Part shown: positions 1 to 8,631 of the stretch, in pieces | How positions within the stretch are numbered: the stretch's first letter is position 1 | Layout of the letters: each line of letters begins with the position of its first letter | Made by a program: the position numbers and the translations under genes | From: JAFDVJ01 sp964487505 | GTDB taxonomy: Bacteria; Acidobacteriota; Blastocatellia; Pyrinomonadales; Pyrinomonadaceae | NCBI GenBank assembly: GCA_964487505.1 | Contig: CAZARD010000033.1 | Location: 1 to 38,043 of the forward strand | DNA: 38,043 nucleotides | Direction of reading: 5' to 3' | The notes under the pieces: model-generated | The model's database searches: none | What the model was told of the DNA's origin: nothing | The model's input: only the letters and a program-made list of their open reading frames with translations

Positions 1-2069
1 GCGACGGCTTCGTCGATGACCTTCTGTGCCAGGTTGCCGGGCAGCGGATCATAATGCGAGAACTGCATATGATAGCTGCCGCGCGCCTGCGTCACCGAAT
101 TCAGCTTCGACTGGTAGTCGAGCATCTCGGACAAAGGCACCTGCGCCTTGACGACCTGCTGCTTGCCGCGCATATCCATTCCCTGGACACGGCCGCGGCG
201 CGAGTTGAGATCGCCCATGATGTCGCCCGAAACTTCCTGCGGACAGAAAACCTCGACGTCCATTATCGGCTCGAGAAGCGTCGGACGCGCCTTTTCCATC
301 GCCGCACGGAACGCCTTGCGGCCCGCCGCCCGGAAACTGTGCTCATCGGAGTCGACCGTGTGGTAGCTGCCGTCGATCAGCGTGACGCGGAAATCGACTA
401 GCGGATAACCCGCGACGGCCCCGTTCGCGGCCGCTTCGAGGATGCCCTTCTCGACCGCCGGACGGAAGTTCTGCGGGATTGAACCGCCGAAGATCTTGTC
501 GACCCATTCGAATCCCGCTCCGCGATCGAGCGGCTCGAAAATGCACTTGCAGTCGCCGAACTGGCCGCGTCCGCCCGACTGCTTTTTGTGCCGGCCTTGG
601 ACTTCGGCCGTCGCCGTGATCGTTTCCTTGTACGGGACCTTCGGCGGATGAAGATCGACCTCGACGTGATAGCGTTTGTGGAGCTTGTCGACGACCGTCT
701 CGATGTGCAGCTGGCCCGATCCCGAGAGGATGAATTCCTTCGTCTGCGCATCGCGGTCGAAGTGGAGCGACGGATCTTCTTCGAGGATCTTGTGGAGCGC
801 GACCGAGATCTTCTCTTCGTCGGCCCGCGATTTCGGCTCGATCGCAAAGGCGATCGCCGCCTCAGGATACTCGACCGCCGGATAGACTATCGCGTTCGAC
901 TTGTCGCACAACGTGTCGCCGGTCTGCGTGTCCTTCAGCTTGACGACGGCGATAATGTCGCCGGTACGGGCCTCCGGGACCTTGTCGAGCGTCTTGCCGT
1001 TGATGACGTGAAGCGCGCCGAGGCGTTCGGCGCTATCGCGGCTCGAGTTGAAAACGGTCGCATCGGCGGCCACCTTGCCCGAAATGACCTTCATGACGTT
1101 GATTCGCCCGGCGAACGGATCGGCGATCGTTCTGAAAACATAGGCGCTGAACGGCTCGTCGTTCGAGTATTTGCGCGACAGGCGATCGCCCACGCCTTCC
1201 GGATTGCCGTAGCCGTACTCGGCCTCGTGCGTGGCCGGATTCGGGCCGAATTCGACGATGTGATCGAGCAAGATCTGCAGCCCGACCAAATTTGAGGACG
1301 ACACGGCGTAGACCGGGCAGAGCTTGCTCGCGGCGATCGCCTTCGAAAGGTTCGGGATGATCTCTTCTTCTTCGAGCGTTCCGTTCTCGAAATACTTCTC
1401 CATCAACGCGTCGTCCGATTCGGCGACGATCTCGACGAGGCGTTCGCGCGTCTTCTCGAAATTGTCGCGGCCGACCTCGGGGATCGGGATCTCCTTCGCC
1501 CGTCCGTGATCGTCGAATTCGTATGCCTTTTGGTGGACGACGTCGACGACGCCCTTGAAATTCGCCTCGGAGCCGATCGGCAGCGTGAACGGCACGATCG
1601 AACGCGCGAACGATTCGGTCGCGGTATCGAGCGCGTGTCCGAAATCGGCGTGCTCCTTGTCGAGCTTGTTCATGACCATGAACCGCGGGAGCATGAATTC
1701 GTTCGCGTAGTTCCAGGTCTTCTCGGTCTGGACCTCGATGCCCTTGACGCCGTCGACGACGACGAACGCGCAGTCTGCCACGCGCAGCGCCGGGCGGGCG
1801 TGCGCGACGAACGCCGCGTAACCGGGCGTATCGATGAAATTTACCTTCTTGTCCTTGTATTCGAGGTGCGCGAAATTGTTGTTCAGCGAGACCTTGCGCT
1901 CGATCGAATCCTCTTCGTAATCGGTAACGGTCGTTCCCTCGTCAACCTTCCCCCAACGCGGGGTCGATCCGGCGACATAGAGCAACGAGGCGACAAGCTG
2001 GGTTTTACCCGCGTCGCCGTGCCCGATGACAGCCAAATTCCTGATATCTTCAGTTGCAAAAGCTTTCAT
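1..2069 (-). CDS. fusA: Elongation factor G-like translational GTPase (EF-G2-like), 3' end cut by window edge
   Basis: Translating the reverse strand from ATG 2069 gives 689 continuous residues that run off the left edge. The visible end reads SHYDPLPGNLAQKVIDEAV, the usual EF-G C-terminus, so only a few residues are missing. The G domain shows the P-loop GHGDAGKT (residues 16-23), the G3 motif DTPGY (about 80-84) and the G4 motif NKLD. EF-G family proteins use GTP hydrolysis to drive ribosomal translocation or related ribosome remodelling in the cytoplasm. The catalytic His of canonical EF-G (DTPGH) is Tyr84 here, as I recall for EF-G2-type paralogues, so this may be the second EF-G and not the housekeeping one. 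An AAGGAG Shine-Dalgarno about 12 nt upstream supports the start. A sigma-70-like promoter lies about 150 bp upstream. Confidence 0.93.
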   Translation of the reverse strand, partial: MKAFATEDIRNLAVIGHGDAGKTQLVASLLYVAGSTPRWGKVDEGTTVTDYEEDSIERKVSLNNNFAHLEYKDKKVNFIDTPGYAAFVAHARPALRVADCAFVVVDGVKGIEVQTEKTWNYANEFMLPRFMVMNKLDKEHADFGHALDTATESFARSIVPFTLPIGSEANFKGVVDVVHQKAYEFDDHGRAKEIPIPEVGRDNFEKTRERLVEIVAESDDALMEKYFENGTLEEEEIIPNLSKAIAASKLCPVYAVSSSNLVGLQILLDHIVEFGPNPATHEAEYGYGNPEGVGDRLSRKYSNDEPFSAYVFRTIADPFAGRINVMKVISGKVAADATVFNSSRDSAERLGALHVINGKTLDKVPEARTGDIIAVVKLKDTQTGDTLCDKSNAIVYPAVEYPEAAIAFAIEPKSRADEEKISVALHKILEEDPSLHFDRDAQTKEFILSGSGQLHIETVVDKLHKRYHVEVDLHPPKVPYKETITATAEVQGRHKKQSGGRGQFGDCKCIFEPLDRGAGFEWVDKIFGGSIPQNFRPAVEKGILEAAANGAVAGYPLVDFRVTLIDGSYHTVDSDEHSFRAAGRKAFRAAMEKARPTLLEPIMDVEVFCPQEVSGDIMGDLNSRRGRVQGMDMRGKQQVVKAQVPLSEMLDYQSKLNSVTQARGSYHMQFSHYDPLPGNLAQKVIDEAV

Positions 2070-2215
2070 GGTCGGCAAATTTCTCCTTCTGGTCAGATTT
2101 GATTCGGTCCGGTTCGGCCGAAAAATTCGGGCCTTTCCAACGAGATTCGGGCGATGCTGCGAGCAAGAACGGTCGGCAACGTCGGACGCCGGACACAGAC
2201 TGTTGGTAAGAACTA

Positions 2216-2244
2216 AATTTAGCCTACGTTCAGTCGATAAGCAA
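2216..2244 (-). promoter_or_regulatory. Sigma-70-like promoter for the EF-G-like gene
   Basis: On the minus strand there is TTGCTT (2244-2239), a 17-bp spacer and TAAATT (2221-2216). Transcription would start near 2209, giving a leader of about 140 nt before ATG 2069. Matches to the consensus are good, but no experimental support is available. Confidence 0.55.
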
Positions 2245-2259
2245 GACAGGCGAAAGGTC

Positions 2260-2288
2260 TTTACATCAACCGTTTACGGGCATAAAAT
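2260..2288 (+). promoter_or_regulatory. Sigma-70-like promoter for the delta-60 repeat protein gene pair
   Basis: TTTACA (2260-2265), a 17-bp spacer and TAAAAT (2283-2288) predict a start near 2295 and a leader of about 55 nt. It is divergent from the EF-G promoter; the two predicted -35 boxes lie 16 bp apart in a shared control region. Confidence 0.55.
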
Positions 2289-2350
2289 GAAGACGCTTAT
2301 TGAATTCGGGATCACGTCGCGGCCGTGCGCTCTCGGACGAAGGGTTTTTT

Positions 2351-5300
2351 ATGTTCAGACAGTTGATCCGCAACGCCGGTCTGGTTCTGCTGATCGCGGT
2401 TACCGTCGGCCTGGCCCTTGCCGGAGCAGGCGACGTCGATCCGAGCTTCACGCCGTACGTTGCGCGGCTCGCGAGCTGGTCCTCCAATGCCGGAGTCAGG
2501 GCGATCGAACCGCAACCCGACGGCAAGGTTCTGATCGGCGGCGGATTCCTCGTAGTCGGCGGACAGTACCGGCAGCATATCGCGCGGCTCAACTTCGACG
2601 GAACTCCCGACGTTTCCTTCGTTCCGCCCAATATTTACGGTCTCACGAACGACACCTTCGTTTCCGCCGTCGGCGTCATGCCCGACGGAAAGATCCTTAT
2701 CGCCGGAAATTTTCAGTATGTTGACGGGCTGCAAATGCGCGGGATCGCGCGGCTCAATGCCGACGGGTCGGCGGACACGGTGTTCAACGAAGTGCTCCGA
2801 ACTCGGCTTTGGATCCATACGGGCGTGATCAACGACTTTGAAGCCGGGCCGAACGGACAGTTCTTCGCGGCCGGCGAATGTACGCTCGGAATCGGTCCCG
2901 ACACCACGGTCACGCGAGCGGTCTACCGCATCCTCGCCGACGGAACCTACGATCCGACGTTCAACTCGCAGGATCTGCTGATGGCGGCGCAAAAGATCAG
3001 ATTGCTTGCCGACGGAAAGGTACTTGTCGCCGGCAGCAGCCCTTCGTACTTCAACAACACCGGACTCGCAAGGCTTCATCCCGACGGCTATATCGATTTC
3101 TCGTTCTCGGGCGTCCACGCCTCGGGTATCATATTCGATTTCGATGTCCTGCCGAACGGGCAGATACTCGTCGGCGGATCGTTCACGACGCTCAACGGAT
3201 TCGCCCAGGGACGGGTCAGTCGCGTTAATTCGGACGGCAGCATCGATCTCAGCCTGATGGGGAACAACGTCGGCGCGGGCGGCGACGTGCGGACGGTCGA
3301 TCGGCTTGCCGACGGGAAGTACCTGATCGGCGGCGCTTTCACGACGTTCAACGGTGCAGCCAGGCCGAGGCTGTTGCGGATGGACGCCAGCGGGAACGTT
3401 GACAACGGATTTGCGTACGGGCAGACGAATGACGGGACGATCACGGCCGCGCACGTCTTCGCCGACAGCCGCATCCTAGTCGGCGGCATCGGCGGGCAGT
3501 GGGACCGCATCGGCGTGCTCGACGCGAACGGTACCCAGCAGCCCGTGAACAACTTCGTAGGCAATACGGGGCTGGTGCGGACGATGGTTCGGCAACCCGA
3601 CGGGAAACTGCTCGTCGCCGGGCGTTTTGATGTCGCCAACGGCGTCCGACGCGCGACCGTTGCGAGGTTCAATGAGGACGGGACCTTCGACACGGGATTC
3701 GTCCCGACCGGAATCCCTTCGCCGTTCAACATTCGTCGGCTCGTGCTCCAGCCCGACGGAAAAATTCTGATCGGGGCGCAAACGGGCGCGACATACCGGC
3801 TCAATCCGGACGGCAGCCTCGATACCGGCTTCAGCCGGACATATTATCTGACATCGCAACAGAACGATCTCGCCGTGTTGAACGACGGCAAGATCCTGAT
3901 CGCCGGCGATCTCACGCTGAGCAGCGCGGATTCGCGCAAGATCGGAAGGTTTTTGTCGAACGGCCAGCTGGATCCATCGTTCACCGCGCCGGAGATGAAC
4001 GGCGCCATCAACCGCGTCATCGTACAGCCCGACGGCAAGATCCTGATCGGCGGCGAGTTCACTCAGATCGGGACGACCGTCCGCGGCCGGATTGCGCGCC
4101 TGAACGCCGACGGCTCGCTCGATTCGAGTTTCAACCCGATCGGCGGGGCGAACGGCATCGTCAACGACATCGTGCTCCAGACGGATGGCAAGGTCGTCAT
4201 CGCCGGCAATTTCACTGCGGTCAACGGCAGTTCGGTCCAAGCCTATGTCGGACGGCTGAATGCCGATGGAGTGCTCGATGCCGGTTTCACGCACCAGGCG
4301 AACGCGCCGGTCGAGTCGATCAGGATGCAATCCGACGGAAGGCTCGTGATCGGCGGGCAATTCACGATCGTCGGCGGCCAGCCGCGAAGCGGGCTCGCCC
4401 GACTCAATACCAATGGCCAGGTCGACGGGACCTTTCAGATCGGAGCCGGCGCCAATAACAGGGTGTGGGAAGTTCTGGTTCAGAATGACGGCCGGATCGT
4501 CGCGGGCGGCGAGTTTGGCCGCTTCAATTCGGTGCCCAGAGTTTCGCTGGTGCGTTTGTTCGCGGCTGTCGCGAGCGGTCCGAAGTTCGATTACGACGGC
4601 GACGGTCGCGCCGACGTTTCGGTCTTTCGACCGTCCGCGAACCGATGGTATCGGCTTATGTCGGGAAACGGTTCGGTGGCCGAAGACGGGTTCGGGCTCG
4701 CCGGCGACATTGTCGCGCCCGCCGATTTCGACGGCGACGGCAAGACGGACATCGCGATCTTCAGGCCTTCGAACGGCGATTGGTGGTATCTAGCGAGCTC
4801 GACGAACACTCAGGTCAACATTCGATGGGGCGCGGCCGGCGACGTTCCCCGACCGGCGGATTTCGACGGCGATCGCCTCGCCGACCCGATCGTTTACCGG
4901 CCCTCTGAGAACGTCTGGTACAGGTTCGGTTCGACCGGGCTGGTCTCGATCACACAGTTCGGCGCAATCCAGGACAAACCCGTGATCGGAGATTTCGACG
5001 GCGACGCACGGAGCGACATCGCGGTCTTCCGGCCTTCGACCGGAGACTGGTGGTTTATCGAGAGTTCGACCGGCACGGCGCGGGTCGAGCATTGGGGTAT
5101 CGCCTCCGACACGCCCGTTCCAGCCGATTATGACGGGGACGGACGGACCGATCTTGCGGTCTACCGGGCAGCTGATGGCCTCTGGTACGTCCGCAACAGT
5201 TCGGTACCGGCGCCGACCATCTCGCAGTTCGGCCTTGCGGCGGATCGACCGGTCGCGGCCGACTACGACGGCGACGGCCGCGCCGACATCGCGTTGTTCC

Positions 5301-5407
5301 GCCCATCGTCCGGAATCTGGTATATTTTGCAGTCGACGAACGGCTTGACGGCCGCGCAACTCGGCATCGCGACGGATATTCCAACGCCTGGCGCATATGT
5401 GCCGTGA
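2351..5407 (+). CDS. Secreted delta-60 repeat / FG-GAP (VCBS-like) repeat protein, copy 1
   Basis: The ATG at 2351 follows a GAAGG Shine-Dalgarno and begins a typical signal peptide (MFRQLIRNAG, then a hydrophobic core ending near GLALAGA). The 1018-residue protein then has about 14 units of the delta-60 type, recognisable by cores such as QPDGKILIGGEFTQIG alternating with ARLNADGSLDSSF. Fourteen units would suit two seven-bladed beta-propellers; that is inference. From about residue 750 there are six FG-GAP-like repeats with calcium-type loops (DYDGDGRAD) and FRPS.G.WY motifs; repeats 3 and 4 have degenerate loops (DGDRLAD, DGDARSD). No sorting tail or membrane anchor is seen at the C-terminus, so it is probably released or held on the cell surface. 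A paralogue starts 42 bp downstream and is probably co-transcribed. The molecular function is not known; adhesion or glycan binding would be guesses. Confidence 0.88.
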   Translation: MFRQLIRNAGLVLLIAVTVGLALAGAGDVDPSFTPYVARLASWSSNAGVRAIEPQPDGKVLIGGGFLVVGGQYRQHIARLNFDGTPDVSFVPPNIYGLTNDTFVSAVGVMPDGKILIAGNFQYVDGLQMRGIARLNADGSADTVFNEVLRTRLWIHTGVINDFEAGPNGQFFAAGECTLGIGPDTTVTRAVYRILADGTYDPTFNSQDLLMAAQKIRLLADGKVLVAGSSPSYFNNTGLARLHPDGYIDFSFSGVHASGIIFDFDVLPNGQILVGGSFTTLNGFAQGRVSRVNSDGSIDLSLMGNNVGAGGDVRTVDRLADGKYLIGGAFTTFNGAARPRLLRMDASGNVDNGFAYGQTNDGTITAAHVFADSRILVGGIGGQWDRIGVLDANGTQQPVNNFVGNTGLVRTMVRQPDGKLLVAGRFDVANGVRRATVARFNEDGTFDTGFVPTGIPSPFNIRRLVLQPDGKILIGAQTGATYRLNPDGSLDTGFSRTYYLTSQQNDLAVLNDGKILIAGDLTLSSADSRKIGRFLSNGQLDPSFTAPEMNGAINRVIVQPDGKILIGGEFTQIGTTVRGRIARLNADGSLDSSFNPIGGANGIVNDIVLQTDGKVVIAGNFTAVNGSSVQAYVGRLNADGVLDAGFTHQANAPVESIRMQSDGRLVIGGQFTIVGGQPRSGLARLNTNGQVDGTFQIGAGANNRVWEVLVQNDGRIVAGGEFGRFNSVPRVSLVRLFAAVASGPKFDYDGDGRADVSVFRPSANRWYRLMSGNGSVAEDGFGLAGDIVAPADFDGDGKTDIAIFRPSNGDWWYLASSTNTQVNIRWGAAGDVPRPADFDGDRLADPIVYRPSENVWYRFGSTGLVSITQFGAIQDKPVIGDFDGDARSDIAVFRPSTGDWWFIESSTGTARVEHWGIASDTPVPADYDGDGRTDLAVYRAADGLWYVRNSSVPAPTISQFGLAADRPVAADYDGDGRADIALFRPSSGIWYILQSTNGLTAAQLGIATDIPTPGAYVP

Positions 5408-5449
5408 TCGCCTGCCTTCGGTCCCAGATCACGGAAGGAGTTTATTGTG

Positions 5450-8400
5450 ATGAATATCAAATTGGCAGTCGCGACGCTGGCGCTTTCGCTGTCGGGCTTT
5501 GTTTCGATCAGCGTCGCCTCGGGCAACATCGACCCGCTGTTCGCGCCGGTGCCGTCGAAAACCCCTGAGCAGTCGTCGGTCGCGGGCCAGATCGTCCAGC
5601 CCGACGGCAGGATCGTTATCTGGGGCGGCAACCTCGCCGTCGACTCGAAGTTCGGGCAGATCATCAGGCTGGAAGTGAATGGCACGCCTGACACCGGATT
5701 CAATTATTGCGGGTGCCATTTGAATTCGACGACCAGCGTCATCCGGCAATCCGACGGCAAACTGCTGGTCGCGGGATCCGGGCTCGACTATTTCGGCCGC
5801 ATCGTCCGTCTCAATGCCGATGGTTCTCAGGACCCGTCATTCGTCAGCGCGCTCGGCGGTTTCAGCCATATCCAATCGACCGCAGAGGTCATCGCGGTCC
5901 AGTCCGACGGTCGGATCTTCGCCACCGTTTCGGGTCAGGTCGGGGGAGGCTTTCACTCTGGATACCTCGTTCGATTGAATTCCGACGGTTCGGTCGATCC
6001 TTCGTTCGCGCAGCTCGGATATGACGGGGGCCGGACCATCTGGGGGAGTGTCGGCGCGATCGAACTCGACGCTTTCGGCAGGTACTACCTCGCGATCGTA
6101 ACCAGCAGCGGATTCAGTTCGACGATCACGCTCCGTCGGTATGCTTCGAACGGAACCATTGATTCGACCTGGGAGTTCCCGACGTTTGGATCGGGAGGTT
6201 TCCAGTCGATCAGTGATCTTGCGCTTCAGGGCGACGGTTCGCTGCTCGCCAGCGGTTCGTTCAGCACGGTAAACGGGGTTGCGAAATCCAATTTCGTCCG
6301 GTTCCTTCCTGCCGGCAACGTTGATCTCGGGTTCACGGGACCGGCGCCGGGCATCGGCGGCGGCGGAGCGATCGCCGTACTGCAGAATGGGAAGATACTC
6401 GTGACGTCGGCCGGCCAGCTGGTGAGGCTGAATACCGACGGCTCGACCGACACCGGATTCTCGCATCCCGCCGGGATCACTTCGGTCGTTACCCGTTTCT
6501 CGCTGGATCCGAACGAACGGATAGTCCTCTACGGCCAATCGAATGCCGGCGGATACAAGCTCTACCGTCTCGAGGCGAACGGGCCGATCGACACGGGCTT
6601 CGATCCGAATCTCACGATCCTCGCCGAGGTTTACGCTCAGGCACGGCAAGCTGACGGAAGGATGATCGTCGCGGGAACGTTTACCCAAATGAACGGGGTT
6701 GCGAAACAATCGGTCGCGCGACTTAACGCTGACGGTTCGCTCGACGCCAGCTTTGATGGGGGGACCGGCTTCAGTTCGCCCCCGAACACGATCTCTGTCC
6801 TGGGTGACGGAAAAATTGTCGCCGCCGGCGGGTTCTCCTCCTACAATGGGATCCCGCAACCGGGCCTGACGCGGCTGAACACCGACGGCTCGCTCGACGC
6901 CGCATTCGCGCCGACGGTCACATCGGTCCGGGGAGCGACGGTGCTCTCCGACGGCAAACTGATGATATACGGCGGATTCTCGACGGTGAACGGGGTGACG
7001 CGCGAGCGGATCGCAAAACTCAACTCTGACGGTTCGCTGGACAATTCGGTTGCCGCGGCGATCTCGAGCGGGAGCGTGTATTCGGTGGCGCAACTCGCCT
7101 CCGGCGGGTTCATCGTCGGCGGAAGCTTTACCGGCGTCGACGGCTTCAACCGTTCCAACCTCGTGCGGCTCAATGCAAACGGCACGCTCGACCAATCGTT
7201 CAACGCCTCGGGTGTCGCCACGGTCGATCGCGTGCTCGCGCAGCCGGACGGCAAGATCGTTTGCGTTTACGGTGCCGGGTCGCCGTCAGGTGTCGGCCGA
7301 CGCTTGGCGGACGGATCGAACGATGCGGGCTTCTTGTCGCCGACATTCGCATCCAACAATTCCGACCTGCGGATCTATTCGGTCGCTTTGCAATCGGACG
7401 GAAGCCTGTTACTTGGTGGGAACTTCTATTCCGTCAACAATACACTGCGTGACAACCTCGTTCGGCTTGGGTCGAATGGAATGCTCGATCGACTGTTCCT
7501 CCCGGCCGGCGCAAACGCCACGGTCCGTTCGCTGCTGATGCAGCCGGACGGAACGGTCTACGTGGCCGGTGATTACGCGCGGCTCAACGCGGTCTCCAGG
7601 GCCGGCCTCGCGCGCGTCGCGCCGGGCGCTTTCACGCGCGTCGTGCCGTTCGATTTCGATGGCGACGGGAAGGCGGACGTCGCCGTGTTCCGGCCGACCG
7701 AGAACAAATGGTATATTCTGCGAAGTTCCGACGCCCAGGTCACGCAGACGGTCTTCGCGATTCCAAACGATCGGCCGGCGCCTTCGGATTACGACGGCGA
7801 CGGGAAGACCGATATCGCGATATACCGCGGTTCGGCCGGCGACTGGTGGAGCCTCAGCACGATCTCGAATACGCAGGTCTATGTCCATTTGGGCGCGGCC
7901 GGCGATATCCCCTTGCCCTCGGATTTCAACGGCGACGGCCGGTCGGATTATGTCGTCTATAGGCCAACGAACTTCACCTGGTATCGTGTCGCAAGCTCGA
8001 ACGGCGCGAACTCGCAGATCCAGTTCGGCGCGGCCGGCGACAAACCGGTGATCGGCGACGTCGACGGCGACGGCAAGACCGAACCGGTCATCTTTCGGCC
8101 GTCGACCGGCGACTGGTGGTGGCAGAGTTCGGTTGACAGCGTCCAGAGGGCCGTCCACTGGGGAATCGCTTCGGACATTCCCTCGGCCGCCGATTTCGAC
8201 GGCGACGGGAAAACGGATTTCGCGGTCTATCGGCCGTCCGAAGGAATTTGGTACATCCGCAACTCGGCGGACGATTCGTACACGATCGTCAGGTTCGGCC
8301 TTGCCGAGGACAAGCCTGTCCCGGCGGATTACGACGGCGACGGACGCGCCGACATCGCGGTCTACAGGCCGTCGAGCGGCGTCTGGTACCTTCTCCGATC

Positions 8401-8476
8401 GACCGATGGATTCGCGGCGTACCAGTTCGGTATCGCAACCGATATTCCTGCCCAAAACGCGTTCGTGCCGCAGTAG
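5450..8476 (+). CDS. Secreted delta-60 repeat / FG-GAP repeat protein, copy 2
   Basis: This 1008-residue paralogue of the preceding gene has the same layout: a signal peptide, about 14 delta-60 units (several strongly degenerate, for example DAFGRYYLAIVTSS and DPNERIVLYGQSNA), and six C-terminal FG-GAP-like repeats with FDGDGKTDFAVYRPSEG-type cores. A GGAAGGAG Shine-Dalgarno at 5433-5440 precedes two in-frame starts, GTG 5447 and ATG 5450; ATG is chosen by preference and spacing. The C-terminal repeat blocks of the two genes are far more alike than their propeller blocks, which fits an old tandem duplication followed by divergence of the exposed part. It is exported to the periplasm or beyond; function is unknown. 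Confidence 0.87.
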   Translation: MNIKLAVATLALSLSGFVSISVASGNIDPLFAPVPSKTPEQSSVAGQIVQPDGRIVIWGGNLAVDSKFGQIIRLEVNGTPDTGFNYCGCHLNSTTSVIRQSDGKLLVAGSGLDYFGRIVRLNADGSQDPSFVSALGGFSHIQSTAEVIAVQSDGRIFATVSGQVGGGFHSGYLVRLNSDGSVDPSFAQLGYDGGRTIWGSVGAIELDAFGRYYLAIVTSSGFSSTITLRRYASNGTIDSTWEFPTFGSGGFQSISDLALQGDGSLLASGSFSTVNGVAKSNFVRFLPAGNVDLGFTGPAPGIGGGGAIAVLQNGKILVTSAGQLVRLNTDGSTDTGFSHPAGITSVVTRFSLDPNERIVLYGQSNAGGYKLYRLEANGPIDTGFDPNLTILAEVYAQARQADGRMIVAGTFTQMNGVAKQSVARLNADGSLDASFDGGTGFSSPPNTISVLGDGKIVAAGGFSSYNGIPQPGLTRLNTDGSLDAAFAPTVTSVRGATVLSDGKLMIYGGFSTVNGVTRERIAKLNSDGSLDNSVAAAISSGSVYSVAQLASGGFIVGGSFTGVDGFNRSNLVRLNANGTLDQSFNASGVATVDRVLAQPDGKIVCVYGAGSPSGVGRRLADGSNDAGFLSPTFASNNSDLRIYSVALQSDGSLLLGGNFYSVNNTLRDNLVRLGSNGMLDRLFLPAGANATVRSLLMQPDGTVYVAGDYARLNAVSRAGLARVAPGAFTRVVPFDFDGDGKADVAVFRPTENKWYILRSSDAQVTQTVFAIPNDRPAPSDYDGDGKTDIAIYRGSAGDWWSLSTISNTQVYVHLGAAGDIPLPSDFNGDGRSDYVVYRPTNFTWYRVASSNGANSQIQFGAAGDKPVIGDVDGDGKTEPVIFRPSTGDWWWQSSVDSVQRAVHWGIASDIPSAADFDGDGKTDFAVYRPSEGIWYIRNSADDSYTIVRFGLAEDKPVPADYDGDGRADIAVYRPSSGVWYLLRSTDGFAAYQFGIATDIPAQNAFVPQ

Positions 8477-8528
8477 TTTTTCGGCGGATATGCGGAAAAA
8501 GATACCGCACGGGCCGAAACGGCTTGTG

Positions 8529-8537
8529 TGGTATCAT
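8529..8537 (+). promoter_or_regulatory. Extended -10 promoter candidate upstream of the TPR gene pair
   Basis: TGG followed by TATCAT (8532-8537) within CTTGTGTGGTATCAT resembles the box before the ECF sigma gene (TTTGTGGTATTCT). A start near 8544 would leave a leader of about 88 nt before ATG 8632. No good -35 hexamer is seen. Confidence 0.4.
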
Positions 8538-8631
8538 TTCTTTCAGGCAAAAAGTTCCGCGGCAAACGTCGAATTCAACGGACCGCATCAAATCTGACGG
8601 CGGGCAAATCTGGACAGATCTCCAAACTTCT

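Noticed and set aside
5837..7195. 452-codon minus-strand frame within the second delta-60 gene
   Set aside because: Antisense shadow produced by the repetitive G+C-rich coding sequence; it mirrors the repeat period of the real protein.
8478..8502. Terminator hairpin after the second delta-60 gene
   Set aside because: The TTTTTC/GAAAAA arms pair for only six bases before a mismatch; too weak to call.
8248..8631. N-terminal extension of the first TPR protein
   Set aside because: It overlaps the preceding gene, is Arg-rich and would hide the signal peptide that begins at 8632.
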